From: DATILL01 sp035476575
GTDB taxonomy: Bacteria; Actinomycetota; Actinomycetes; Mycobacteriales; JACQDL01
Direction: 5' to 3'
DNA: 64,000 nucleotides
NCBI GenBank assembly: GCA_035476575.1
Contig: DATILL010000152.1
Span: forward strand, 1-64,000
This document shows positions 25,813 to 34,611 of the stretch, in pieces (within the stretch, counting starts at the first letter, position 1; each line of letters starts with the position of its first letter). The position numbers and the translations under genes were made by a program. The notes under the pieces are model-generated. The model ran no database searches. It was given only the letters and a program-made list of their open reading frames with translations, and was not told the DNA's origin.

Positions 25813-26372
25813 GGTGCGTGACCGTACCAAAGCGTCGTATCGCCGTACCGTCGCCGTCTGACCGGATTGAGTGGCATTGGCCACATCGGCCCGGCGCTGG
25901 AGCTGGCCCGCTCCACGACCACGACCGCACCGGCCGCCAGCCAGCCGTGCCTGGCCAGGCCGGCGAGCACGGCGTCCAGGTCGGTGTCCGGCAGCGCGTA
26001 CGGCGGGTCGGCGAAGATCACGTCGTACGGCGGCCCGGGGGGCGGCCCGGCGACCAGCCTTGGCACCCGCTCGACCCGGACCTCGGCGGCGCCGGCCAGC
26101 CCGAGGGCGCGCGCGTTGTCCCTGACCAGCCGCCCGGTGCGCGGGTCGGCCTCGACGAACAGCGCGTGCCCGGCGCCGCGGGACAGCGCCTCCAGGCCGA
26201 CCGCGCCCGAGCCGGCGTACAGGTCGAGCACCCGGGCGCCGTCGAGGTCGGTGAGGGTTGCCAGGGTGTTGAACAGGGCCTCCCGGGTGCGGCCGGAGGT
26301 GGGCCGGGTCGACGCACCAGGGGGTACGGCGATCCGCCGGCCACCCGCGCTGCCGGCCACGATTCTGGTCAT
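25809..26372 (-). CDS. rsmD: 16S rRNA (guanine-966-N2)-methyltransferase RsmD
   Basis: A 187-residue SAM-dependent methyltransferase: TRIVAGSAGGRRIAVPPG, RPTSGRTREALFNTL, the SAM-binding DLYAGSGAVGLEALSRGA, and the catalytic DPPY motif in VIFADPPYALP. It methylates G966 of 16S rRNA. ATG 26372 is chosen because the sequence from there matches the family; the open frame upstream runs through the palindromic repeat at 26401-26458. It overlaps coaD by four bases. Confidence 0.93.
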   Translation of the reverse strand: MTRIVAGSAGGRRIAVPPGASTRPTSGRTREALFNTLATLTDLDGARVLDLYAGSGAVGLEALSRGAGHALFVEADPRTGRLVRDNARALGLAGAAEVRVERVPRLVAGPPPGPPYDVIFADPPYALPDTDLDAVLAGLARHGWLAAGAVVVVERASSSAGPMWPMPLNPVRRRRYGDTTLWYGHAP

Positions 26373-26400
26373 GTGCCGATTCTCCCCCAGCTTTCCGCGG

Positions 26401-26458
26401 CGATCATCGAGCTGTTGTCGCTGTTGAAGATCGACTAGCGACAACAGCTCGATGATCG
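26401..26458. repeat. Palindromic repeat element, copy 2 (perfect arms)
   Basis: The arms at 26401-26422 and 26437-26458 are perfect 22-bp inverted repeats around a 14-base loop. The sequence closely matches 4276-4337, including the loop GATC and the ACTAGCGACA junction. It lies between recG and rsmD, both on the minus strand, where it could end recG transcripts before the rsmD-coaD unit. Confidence 0.85.
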
Positions 26459-26485
26459 TTAGGAGAGGGGTTGAGTGCGGGCGGG

Positions 26486-28684
26486 TCAGGCCTTCTCCAG
26501 GTACTCCGCGCGGTCGTCGGTGAGCAGGACAGCGATCTCGGCGGCCAGCACCGGGTGCCGGGCCAGCTCGGGGTCGTCGCCCACCAGCGCGGTCGCCTCC
26601 TCGCGGGCGTCGGCGATGAGCTGCTCGTCGCGCAGCAGCGAGAGCAGCTTGACCTGCTTGCGCCGGCCGGACTGGGCGGCGCCGAGCACGTCACCCTCAC
26701 GGCGCTGCTCCAGGTCGAGCCGGGCCAGCTCGAAACCGTCCACTGTGGACGCCACGGCGTCCAGCCGGCGGCGGGCCGGGGTACCCGGCGGCGCGTCGGT
26801 GACCAGCAGGCACAGCCCCGGCGCGGTGCCCCGGCCGACCCGGCCGCGGAGCTGGTGGAGCTGGGAGACGCCGAAGCGGTCCGCGTCGAGCACCAGCATC
26901 ATGGTCGCGTTGGACACGTCCACGCCGACCTCGACCACGGTCGTCGCCACCAGCACGTCGATCTCCCCGGCGGTGAACCGGCGCATCACGTCGTCCTTGC
27001 CGTCGGGCGGGAGCCGGCCGTGCAGCGCGGCCAGCCGCAGGCCAGCGAGCGGCCCCTCCACCAGCATCGGGAGCACGTCCGCCACGGCCTGCGGCGGCCG
27101 TCGGTCGGCACCGGCCGGCCCCTCAGCGACGGTGCCCTCGTCCGCGGGCTGGTCGGGCACGTCGTCGGCCGCGGCCTCCGCGCCGATCCGCGGGCAGACG
27201 ACGTACACCTGGTACCCGGCGGCCACCTCCTCCGTGACACGCTGCCAGGCCCGGTCGAGCCAGGCCGGCTTCTCGGCCACCGGCACGACCGCGGTCGAGA
27301 TCGGCGCCCGACCGCCCGGCAGCTCACGCAGGGTGGAGATCTCCAGGTCGCCGAACACCGTCATGGCAACCGTGCGCGGGATCGGGGTGGCGGTCATCAC
27401 CAGCAGGTGCGGCGGCCGGTCACCCTTGCCCCGCAGGGCGTCGCGCTGCTCCACGCCAAACCGGTGCTGCTCGTCGATCACCACCAGGCCGAGGTCGGCG
27501 AAGGCCACCTTGTCCTGGATCAGCGCGTGCGTGCCGACCACGATCCCGGCCGCCCCGCTGGCCGCGTCCAGCAGCGCGGCACGCCGGGCCGGCGCGGACA
27601 GCGACCCGGTCAGCAAGGTGAGCCGGGTGGCCCGCCCGGCGGCGCCCAGCTCACCGGCCCGGGCCAGCGGGCCGAGCAGGTCGCGCAGGTTGCGCGCGTG
27701 CTGGGCGGCCAGCACCTCGGTGGGCGCCAGCAGCACGGCCTGGCCACCGCCGTCCACCACCTGCAGCATGGCTCGCAGCGCGACCAGCGTCTTGCCGGCA
27801 CCGACCTCGCCCTGCAGCAGCCGGTGCATTGGGTACGTGCCGGCCAGGTCGGCCGCGATCTGGTCGCCCACCTCGCGCTGGCCCGCGGTCAGTGTGAACG
27901 GCAGCCGGGCGTCGAACGCCGCCTGCAGGCCGTCGTCGCGGGCTGGCCGCGGGGTGGCCGGGTCGGCGCCCAGGGCGTGCCGCCGCTGGGCCAAGGCGAC
28001 CTGCAGGACCAGCGCCTCGTCCCAGGTGAGCCGGCGCTGCGCGGCCTTCAGCGCGGCAAGGTCCGGCGGCCGGTGGATGTCGTGCAGCGCCGTGCCCAGG
28101 TCGATCAGCCGGCGCCGGGCCCGCAGCCTGGCCGGCAGCGGGTCGGGCACCGGGTCGAGGGCGTCCAGCACCAGCTTGGCGCTGCGCGAGATGATCCAGG
28201 ACGCGACCTTTGCGCCGGCCGGGTAGACGGCAATCAGCGCACCGAAGAAGTCGTCGACCGCCTCGCCGGCGGCCAGGTCGCCGTCGAGCATCATGCAGTC
28301 GGGGTGGGCGAGCTGCCAGCCTCGGTTGAACCGGGTGACCTTGCCGGTGAACAGGCCGCGCCGGCCGGGGGCCAGCTCCTTCTGCCGGAACGGCTGGTTG
28401 AAGAAGGCCACCTTCAGCGACTGCCGGCCGTCGGTCACCTCGGCCTCCACCAGGAAGCCCTCCCGGGACTTCATCTTCCGGCCGCTCACCGACTGGACCT
28501 CGGCCAGCACGGTGACCAGCTCGCCCTCACGCACCCCGGACAGGTCGGTCAGCGCGGCCCGCTCGGACCACCGCCGCGGATAGTGCCGCATCAGGTCGCC
28601 GCAAGTCTCCAGCTCAAGGCTCCGCAGCGCCCGCGCGGACTTGCCGTCGATGACACGGCCCAGCGGAGTCTCGAAGGTCGCCAT
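26486..28684 (-). CDS. recG: ATP-dependent DNA helicase RecG
   Basis: RecG remodels stalled replication forks and Holliday junctions. The 732-residue protein has the N-terminal wedge/OB domain (about 50-150), a superfamily 2 helicase core with Walker A GEVGAGKTLVALRAM (near residue 285), the DEQH box (VIDEQHRFGVEQRDAL), TATPIPRTVAMT and motif VI (QLRGRVGRG), and the C-terminal TRG region. ATG 28684 with AGGAG nearby gives the family start. It lies 13 bases after the FakA-like gene, a conserved pairing. Confidence 0.95.
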   Translation of the reverse strand: MATFETPLGRVIDGKSARALRSLELETCGDLMRHYPRRWSERAALTDLSGVREGELVTVLAEVQSVSGRKMKSREGFLVEAEVTDGRQSLKVAFFNQPFRQKELAPGRRGLFTGKVTRFNRGWQLAHPDCMMLDGDLAAGEAVDDFFGALIAVYPAGAKVASWIISRSAKLVLDALDPVPDPLPARLRARRRLIDLGTALHDIHRPPDLAALKAAQRRLTWDEALVLQVALAQRRHALGADPATPRPARDDGLQAAFDARLPFTLTAGQREVGDQIAADLAGTYPMHRLLQGEVGAGKTLVALRAMLQVVDGGGQAVLLAPTEVLAAQHARNLRDLLGPLARAGELGAAGRATRLTLLTGSLSAPARRAALLDAASGAAGIVVGTHALIQDKVAFADLGLVVIDEQHRFGVEQRDALRGKGDRPPHLLVMTATPIPRTVAMTVFGDLEISTLRELPGGRAPISTAVVPVAEKPAWLDRAWQRVTEEVAAGYQVYVVCPRIGAEAAADDVPDQPADEGTVAEGPAGADRRPPQAVADVLPMLVEGPLAGLRLAALHGRLPPDGKDDVMRRFTAGEIDVLVATTVVEVGVDVSNATMMLVLDADRFGVSQLHQLRGRVGRGTAPGLCLLVTDAPPGTPARRRLDAVASTVDGFELARLDLEQRREGDVLGAAQSGRRKQVKLLSLLRDEQLIADAREEATALVGDDPELARHPVLAAEIAVLLTDDRAEYLEKA

Positions 28685-28697
28685 GATCTCCTGCCTC

Positions 28698-30332
28698 TTA
28701 CTCCACCCCGAGCAGCAACGGGTAGAGCGGCTGGCCGCCGTCATACACAACGACGTCCACCTCGGGGTGGGTGGCGACCAGGTGGCGCTCCAGCGCCTCA
28801 CCCAGCCCCGCCGGCGCGTCGGCCCCGACGATCAGGGTGACCAGCTCGCCGCCGGTGACCAGCAGCCGGTCGGTCAGCTCCCGTGACACCGCCTCCACCG
28901 ACTGCCCGATCAGCACCACGTCCCCCTCGACCAGCCCGAGCACGTCACCCGCCGTGCACTGCCCGGCCATGGTGATCGCGTTCCGCACCGCCACCGTGAT
29001 CCCGGCGTACCGGGTGGCCGCCGCCGCCTCGGCCATCGCGATGACGTCGTCGTCGAACCGCCGCGCCGCGTCATGCACCGCCACCGCGGCCAAGCCCTGC
29101 ACCGGCGAGCGGCTCGGCACCACGGCGACCCGGACCCCGTCCGACCGGGCCTGCTCGGCCGCGGCGCCGGCCACCGCGGTGAGGTTGCCGTCGTTGGGCA
29201 GGACGACGACCCGGGCCGCCCCGGTGCCGGCGATCGCGGCCAGCACGCTGCCGGTGGAGGGGCTGCCCTCCCCCGGCCCGCCCGCCACCACGACCACCCC
29301 CTCGGCCTCGAACAGGTGCGACAGGCCCTCTCCGGGCGCCATCGCCACGATCGCGGAGCCCGCATGCGGCGGCTCGGCGGCCGGCTCGGCAGCGTCGGCG
29401 CCCGGCCCGCCGGCCGCGGCGTGCTGGTCGGCGAACCGGGTGACTGTGATCCGGAACGGCCGGCCGGCCTCGACCCCGGACTCCACCGCGGCACCGACGT
29501 CGTTGACGTGGACGTGGACGTTCCACAGGCCGTCGCCGGTGCCCACCACGACGACCGAGTCGCCGAGCTCGGCCAGCTCTAGGCGCAGCCGGGCTACGGC
29601 GTCCTCGGTCGCCGCCAGGAGGTACTGCACCTCGTAGCCGTACGTCGCCGAGCCGGTCTCCCGGGCCGCCTCCAGGACCTGCCGGTCGCGGGCCACCCGG
29701 CGGGGCGCCGGCAGGTTGCCCGGCCGGCCGGACACGACGGTCCGCAACGCCTCGAGCACGACGGCCAGCCCCCGGCCGCCCGCGTCGACCACGCCGGCCC
29801 GGGCCAGCTCGGGGAGCTGGCTCGGGGTGCGGGCGACGGCCTGGGTCGCGGCCTGGGCGGCGGCCTCGGCGACCGCGCACAGGTCGGCGTCGCGGACGGC
29901 ACCGGCCGCCAGCGCCGCGGCCCTGGCCACCGACAGGATGGTGCCCTCCACCGGTTCGGCCACCGCGGCGTAGGCCAGCTCGGCCGCCCGCTCCAGCCCG
30001 GCTGCCAGCGCCGCGCCGTCCAGGAGGGTGCCGGCCGGGCACGCGTCGGCCAGGCCACGAAGGATCTGGCTGAGGATGACACCGGAGTTGCCGCGGGCGC
30101 CGAGCACCGCGCCACGGGCCAGCAGGGCGAGGCAGCCGGCGGCGTCCGGCGGCTCGGCCGAGCCCAGGGTGGTGGCGGCGGCCTGCGCGGTCAGCGCCAG
30201 GTTGGTGCCGGTGTCGCCGTCCGGGACCGGGTAGACGTTGAGGTCGTCGATCTCCTGCTGGTGCGCGGCCAGCGCCTCGACGACCGCGGCGCACCAACCA
30301 CGCACCCCGGTCGGGTCAAGGGCCCTCAGCAC
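28698..30332 (-). CDS. DAK2 domain fatty-acid-kinase-like protein (FakA/YloV)
   Basis: A 544-residue protein with an N-terminal DAK2/DhaL domain carrying the nucleotide/Mg motif NVYPVPDGDTGTNLALT (near residue 30) and NSGVILSQILRG. A middle domain and a C-terminal DegV-like region follow (VVVLPNDGNLTAVAGAA, TCTAGDVLGLVEGDV-like ending). In Firmicutes the equivalent FakA phosphorylates fatty acids bound by FakB. GTG 30332 with AGGAGG upstream is the start. The FakA-like/recG pair is widely conserved. Confidence 0.88.
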   Translation of the reverse strand: MLRALDPTGVRGWCAAVVEALAAHQQEIDDLNVYPVPDGDTGTNLALTAQAAATTLGSAEPPDAAGCLALLARGAVLGARGNSGVILSQILRGLADACPAGTLLDGAALAAGLERAAELAYAAVAEPVEGTILSVARAAALAAGAVRDADLCAVAEAAAQAATQAVARTPSQLPELARAGVVDAGGRGLAVVLEALRTVVSGRPGNLPAPRRVARDRQVLEAARETGSATYGYEVQYLLAATEDAVARLRLELAELGDSVVVVGTGDGLWNVHVHVNDVGAAVESGVEAGRPFRITVTRFADQHAAAGGPGADAAEPAAEPPHAGSAIVAMAPGEGLSHLFEAEGVVVVAGGPGEGSPSTGSVLAAIAGTGAARVVVLPNDGNLTAVAGAAAEQARSDGVRVAVVPSRSPVQGLAAVAVHDAARRFDDDVIAMAEAAAATRYAGITVAVRNAITMAGQCTAGDVLGLVEGDVVLIGQSVEAVSRELTDRLLVTGGELVTLIVGADAPAGLGEALERHLVATHPEVDVVVYDGGQPLYPLLLGVE

Positions 30333-30533
30333 GCCGTACCTCCTGGTCAACGCCGGGCGTCTGGTCCCGCGCAGCGTACCCAGCCGGTACGACGCGACGG
30401 TTCGGTTTCGGCCCGTGCCGTTTTGTTGGCGGCTGGGGCGGTGCCTACACTGCAACGGTCGCCCGGAACGGTCGCCCGGCCGTGGTGCCGGGTCAGCCGT
30501 GCTCATCGAACGATCGTTCTCCAGGAGACTCCC

Positions 30534-30725
30534 GTGGCAAGCGTGTGCGACGTCTGCGGCAAGGGACCGGGCTTCGGCATGTCGGTCTCACACTCCCACC
30601 GTCGTACGCACCGCCGGTGGAACCCGAACATCCAGACCGTGCGGGCGGTGCTGGGCCGCGGCACCCGCAAGCGGTTGAACGTCTGCACCTCCTGCCTGAA
30701 GGCCGGCAAGGTCAGCCGGGGCTAA
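30534..30725 (+). CDS. rpmB: 50S ribosomal protein L28
   Basis: A 63-residue L28 from GTG 30534 behind CCAGGAGAC: VASVCDVCGKGPGFGMSVSH, RRTHRRWNPNIQ, then CTSCLKAGKV. The two CxxC pairs make this the zinc-binding (C+) form. The gene is divergent from the FakA-like/recG unit. The conserved order is interrupted after it by the sugar island. Confidence 0.96.
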   Translation: MASVCDVCGKGPGFGMSVSHSHRRTHRRWNPNIQTVRAVLGRGTRKRLNVCTSCLKAGKVSRG

Positions 30726-30746
30726 ACCCGCCCGCGCGGGCCGCGT

Positions 30747-30880
30747 GTGGTCATCGCGGCCAAGGATGCCCAGATCGAGGCCTTGACCGCCCAGGGTGGA
30801 GGAGCTGGAGCGGCGGCTGCCGAGGGACTCCTCCGACTCCTTCCGGCCGCCGTCCTCCGGGCGCCGTAGCAGAAGGAACT
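30747..30880 (+). mobile_element. IS66-type transposase remnant (N-terminal)
   Basis: The frame VVIAAKDAQIEALTAQ shifts by one base into VEELERRLPRDSSDSFRPPS. Together they match the coiled N-terminal region of IS66-family transposases (the pattern IAALTAQVEELxRRLxxxSxNSxxPPSS). The rest of the element is missing or unrecognisable. It starts only 20 bases after rpmB and marks the left edge of the inserted island. Confidence 0.7.
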
Positions 30881-31416
30881 GTCGGCGTACAGGTAGACGT
30901 ACACAGGTCGGTATGGCTGGACCTGCAGAGGGTCGCCGCACGAGACCATCCGGTGGCTGTGCAGCCCTCGGCGCGGTGGCACCTGGAGCGGGCTGTCCTC
31001 TCCACAGAGGGGAGGTGGGTACTCCTCCGAGGTGGCGACACGACCAGCACGCAGACCTCAAGTCACCCCGCTGCCCGGGTCGTTCCGCGCCATCCCGACC
31101 GCGCCGACGAGTACGGCCAGTTCGGCTGGTGGCCAGGATGGGCGCCGGGCACACCAGGAGAACGTACCGTCGCCGATCGGAGTCGTGTCGTGGGTGCGTG
31201 CTTCGGACCGGCCGCACTGTCGATCAACGCCCTGGTACGGCAGCCGTACTTCGTGACCTGACGCCTCCTGCAAATGCGGCACCACCGGACAACCGAGCAC
31301 GGCCCGGTCGTGACCCGCGCCAACTCGCCAGCCAGGCGCCGGATGCCTCCCCACCGGGCACCACACCGCCGGCCAACAGCCCGGCGCCTCCATACGGTCT
31401 AGGCCCGGGGCGTCGA
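30881..31416. other. No gene recognised between the IS66 relic and the sugar cluster
   Basis: Open frames run through this stretch on both strands, but none shows family motifs or a ribosome binding site, and composition is lower and more irregular in GC than the flanks. It is most simply debris of the insertion that brought in the neighbouring cluster. Confidence 0.5.
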
Positions 31417-32154
31417 TCACGTGTCACGATCGCTGCTCGGCTGCTCCACGTCGCGGCCTGGTCTGGTGCGGACTGTCAAGGACATGAGGTCGTCGATGAC
31501 CCACTGACATCCGAGTTCTTCACGCCGGACAGTGGTAGTGATGCCGATGACCCGCATGCCGGCCGCTCGTGCCGCCGCAATGCCCGCCGGAGCGTCCTCC
31601 ACCACCACGCATGCGGCCGGCTTGATACCCAGCCGAGCCGCGGCGCTGAGATAGCCTGCCGGGTTCGGCTTGCCTCGCTGGATCTCGTCGGCGGTGATGA
31701 GGACGGAAGGCAGCGGAAGCCCCGCGCATTCGAGCCGGATCTCCGCCAGCCGGCGCCATGCGGAGGTCACCACCGCCCAACGCGCGGGAGCGAGCTGCGC
31801 CAAGAGCCGGCGTGCCCCGCGAACCGCGACGATGCCGTCTCGACAGTCCTCCTGAGCCCGGGCGAGGGCGGCGATCTCGTTGTCCCTATCGAGGTGCGGG
31901 GCCACGATCCGGACGGTGTCGCCATTCTGGCGCCCATGCGAGATGCGTAACACGGCGTCGACGTCGAGCCCGTGCCTCGCGCACCAGGCCCGCCAGGTCT
32001 GCTCCAGGCACGCCCGGGAGTCAATCAGCGTGCCGTCCATATCAAAGAGCACCGCGTCGCATGTGAGCGAGTGGCCCTGCGGCAAGACCGACAGGCCCAG
32101 CCGTAGTGTCCGGGGCACTGCGTGTGCCGCCGGCAAACTATTGCGAGGCTTCAT
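31417..32154 (-). CDS. HAD-superfamily sugar phosphatase/phosphomutase-like hydrolase
   Basis: A 245-residue HAD hydrolase with all four motifs: DAVLFDMDGTLIDS (nucleophile Asp), VVTSAW (motif II), KPNPAGY (motif III Lys) and VVVEDAPAGIAAARAAGMRV (motif IV). The cap insertion and overall shape fit the sugar-phosphatase/beta-phosphoglucomutase group. The substrate is probably a phosphorylated sugar given its neighbours. It overlaps the end of the kinase gene by 17 bases and closes the minus-strand island operon. Confidence 0.85.
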   Translation of the reverse strand: MKPRNSLPAAHAVPRTLRLGLSVLPQGHSLTCDAVLFDMDGTLIDSRACLEQTWRAWCARHGLDVDAVLRISHGRQNGDTVRIVAPHLDRDNEIAALARAQEDCRDGIVAVRGARRLLAQLAPARWAVVTSAWRRLAEIRLECAGLPLPSVLITADEIQRGKPNPAGYLSAAARLGIKPAACVVVEDAPAGIAAARAAGMRVIGITTTVRREELGCQWVIDDLMSLTVRTRPGRDVEQPSSDRDT

Positions 32155-33157
32155 AACCAACGATGTCTCCCGACTCGTGGCCGACGCCGGCGGGCCGGGC
32201 CAGCCAGACATGTCTGTCCAGGTATGCTCGTCCGATCGCGCGTCCCTTGCCGGTCTCCGCTAGGCGCCGCGCACATGACAGAACTGTGGCGGCCGGGTCG
32301 GTGCACACGGTTAGAGGATGGCGTCCGCACGCCCGCTCGATTGCTGCTCGTAGAAACGAGGCGAACTCCGCGCAGCCGGTCACCAGACCGCCGGCGAGCA
32401 CGGTGCCGCTGGCCGCGGCGAGCTGCAGCTGCCGGCGCACCTGGGCGACGCCTGCCGCCAACGACTCGACCGCGGCAGTCACCACCCCGCCCGCGACGAC
32501 ATCCCCGCCCAGCCAACATTGGATCACAACCGGAGCGAGACGCGCGACGGCTTGCTTCGGGAACGGGACAGCCGCGAGGTGTCTGGCCTCGCTCGCGAGG
32601 TCCCGGCCCACGTGTCGCGACAGCGATTCGGGCAGGGCTGAGGGCGGTCCGATGCCATCGCGAGCACGCAACGCCGCCCGAAGGCCGTGCAGGCCGATGT
32701 CGAACCCGCTGCCCTGGTCCGAACCGAGGTATTCGTAGCTCCCCAACTGAACGACGGTGGTGCCGTCGCAGCCTATGAACGCACTTCCGGTGCCGGCGAG
32801 CACGACAGCCCCGCAGTCGGCCAAAGGTGGTGCAAAAAGCATCGGAACGGCGTCGTTGGAGACGGCCAGGAGCGTGGATCCAGGCGGTAGCAACGCACGC
32901 ATCACGGCGAGCTCCTCGGGCGCGGTGTCCGCGACGATGCTCGCGCTCGCGAGCCAACCCAGCGACGGGCGTCCAGCGGCAGCGTCGGCAACGACGCGGA
33001 ACGTCTCATGGAGGCGGTCCACGGCGGTCGCTGCGCCGACCGCAGCGGGATTGATCGAGCCGACCTGCCAGCGGAAAACAGGGACGCCGGGCGCCTCCAC
33101 ACAGATCCGCGTGTGGGTGCTCCCCGCGTCGATCCCGTATATGACTGTCACCGCCAC
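32138..33157 (-). CDS. BadF/BcrA-type ATPase, N-acetylglucosamine-kinase-like
   Basis: A 339-residue member of the ASKHA fold: phosphate-1 motif YGIDAGSTHTRICVE, phosphate-2 VVLAGTGSAFIGCDG, and an adenosine-type GTVLAGGLVTG motif near residue 260. The closest characterised relatives of this length are GlcNAc/glucosamine kinases, which phosphorylate the free sugar; the specificity here is inferred. GTG start. Cotranscribed with the TreT-like gene (26-base gap) and overlapping the HAD gene, suggesting kinase/phosphatase balancing of a sugar pool. Confidence 0.8.
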   Translation of the reverse strand: MAVTVIYGIDAGSTHTRICVEAPGVPVFRWQVGSINPAAVGAATAVDRLHETFRVVADAAAGRPSLGWLASASIVADTAPEELAVMRALLPPGSTLLAVSNDAVPMLFAPPLADCGAVVLAGTGSAFIGCDGTTVVQLGSYEYLGSDQGSGFDIGLHGLRAALRARDGIGPPSALPESLSRHVGRDLASEARHLAAVPFPKQAVARLAPVVIQCWLGGDVVAGGVVTAAVESLAAGVAQVRRQLQLAAASGTVLAGGLVTGCAEFASFLRAAIERACGRHPLTVCTDPAATVLSCARRLAETGKGRAIGRAYLDRHVWLARPAGVGHESGDIVGYEASQ

Positions 33158-33183
33158 CTCATCCCGCCGCGGTTCCTATACGG

Positions 33184-34611
33184 CTACCGGTCGCACAAAC
33201 CAAGGAACAGCTCCCCGTACTGCAGCAGATGCCGGTCGGGGAGGAAGAACGTCTGCGCGCGCTCGTGGGCCGCCCGCCCCATAGCGGCCCTGCGGCTCGG
33301 ATCGGCGAGCAGTTCGGCAAGCGCCGCGGCCGCCGCGTCATGGTCCCCCGACGGGACGAGAACACCAGTTCCATCAATAACCTGTTCCTGGATGCCGCCC
33401 ACCCGACTTGCGATCACTGGCTTCGACTTCCACATCGCCTCCGCCACGGTGAGGCCGAAACCCTCGGCGAGGCTCAGTTGGGTGATGACTGCCGCCTGCC
33501 GCTGCACGGCGTTAATCATCAGCGCGTTCTCCTCCGGATCGGTCATCGGCAGGCAGGCGAGGTGGATCCGTCCGCGCGCCTCGTGCGGTAGCGTGCGCCA
33601 CAGCGTCACGCTGTCCACAAGAACCTCCGCCGCCGTCGGGTCGTCGGCGTACCCGGTGATCGCCGGCCCGATCAGCGCCAAATGCGCGTCTCCCATCTGG
33701 GCAAGGTTGTCGGCAAATGCCTGCATCACCCCGCCCATGTCCTTCATCCGGTCCCAGCGGGACACCTGCACAACCAGCGGAGCGTCTGGTGGAGCCGGCG
33801 GCCCTGACTGCAGCACGTCGGCGTGCCGCCGAAGCAGTGTCCGGCTGCCGTCGGCCCGGACGAATGTGAGAGTCGGACCGGGCTCTCCCCGCTGGAGGCC
33901 ACAGTGGGCCAGGATCCGATGCACGGTGCGGCCGTCCAGCGGCCGGTTCTTCGGCGACGATGGGTCGATGGACGGTGGAATGATGACGACCCTGCTGGGG
34001 TCAAGCCACGTAGGCGCGAAGCTGGCCCGGGTGAAGACGTAGGCGTCGAGCCTGTCGAGGTAAGGCCGCAGGAAGTCCCAAGCCTCCTCGGTGAATTCGT
34101 TGCGGTAGTCGGTGCCGATATGGCATCGCCACACCGTGCGTGCGCCGAGATCCCGGATCGCGGGCGCAAGCCCGAGCGGCTGTGGGTCATGGATGAGGAC
34201 GAGGTCATCAGGTCGGAGAAACGCCACAAGCTGTTCCGCCACGACACTCTGGACTCGCTCGTAGTGTCGGCGCTCCGCGTCGCCGAGCGCACCACTGTCC
34301 CCCGAGAACCCGTAGACCCGGTTGTGGATGCGTTTGGTGATCGTGAAGAACACGGCATCGCCACCGATGACGAGCCACCGACAGTCAATCTGCAGGCCAC
34401 GGACATATGCCACCAGGTTCTGCAGCATCTCCGCTGCGCCGCCGCCGGTCGGCGTTGAGTTGATATTGACGATCCGTCGTCCACGCAGGGCCGCCAGCAG
34501 TTGGCGCGCCGCACCCTCGACGCGGAGCAGCCGGCTTTCGCCGATAGTGTCGCGGAGCGATCCGATGCTCCGGTCGCGCACCACCACCTCGTTGAGCCAA
34601 GCATCACCCAC
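33184..34611 (-). CDS. TreT-like (trehalose synthase family) GT4 glycosyltransferase
   Basis: A 475-residue glycosyltransferase. INSTPTGGGAAEMLQNLV, VLIHDPQPLGL, WRCHIG and the C-terminal LAEGFGLTVAEAMWKSKPV are the hallmarks of the TreT/trehalose phosphorylase branch of family GT4. Those enzymes join NDP-glucose (or glucose-1-phosphate) to glucose to give alpha,alpha-trehalose. It is about 65 residues longer than typical TreT at the N-terminus, so the acceptor may differ. GTG 34611 with GGGAGG upstream is the start; it overlaps the methyltransferase gene by eight bases. Confidence 0.82.
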   Translation of the reverse strand: MGDAWLNEVVVRDRSIGSLRDTIGESRLLRVEGAARQLLAALRGRRIVNINSTPTGGGAAEMLQNLVAYVRGLQIDCRWLVIGGDAVFFTITKRIHNRVYGFSGDSGALGDAERRHYERVQSVVAEQLVAFLRPDDLVLIHDPQPLGLAPAIRDLGARTVWRCHIGTDYRNEFTEEAWDFLRPYLDRLDAYVFTRASFAPTWLDPSRVVIIPPSIDPSSPKNRPLDGRTVHRILAHCGLQRGEPGPTLTFVRADGSRTLLRRHADVLQSGPPAPPDAPLVVQVSRWDRMKDMGGVMQAFADNLAQMGDAHLALIGPAITGYADDPTAAEVLVDSVTLWRTLPHEARGRIHLACLPMTDPEENALMINAVQRQAAVITQLSLAEGFGLTVAEAMWKSKPVIASRVGGIQEQVIDGTGVLVPSGDHDAAAAALAELLADPSRRAAMGRAAHERAQTFFLPDRHLLQYGELFLGLCDR

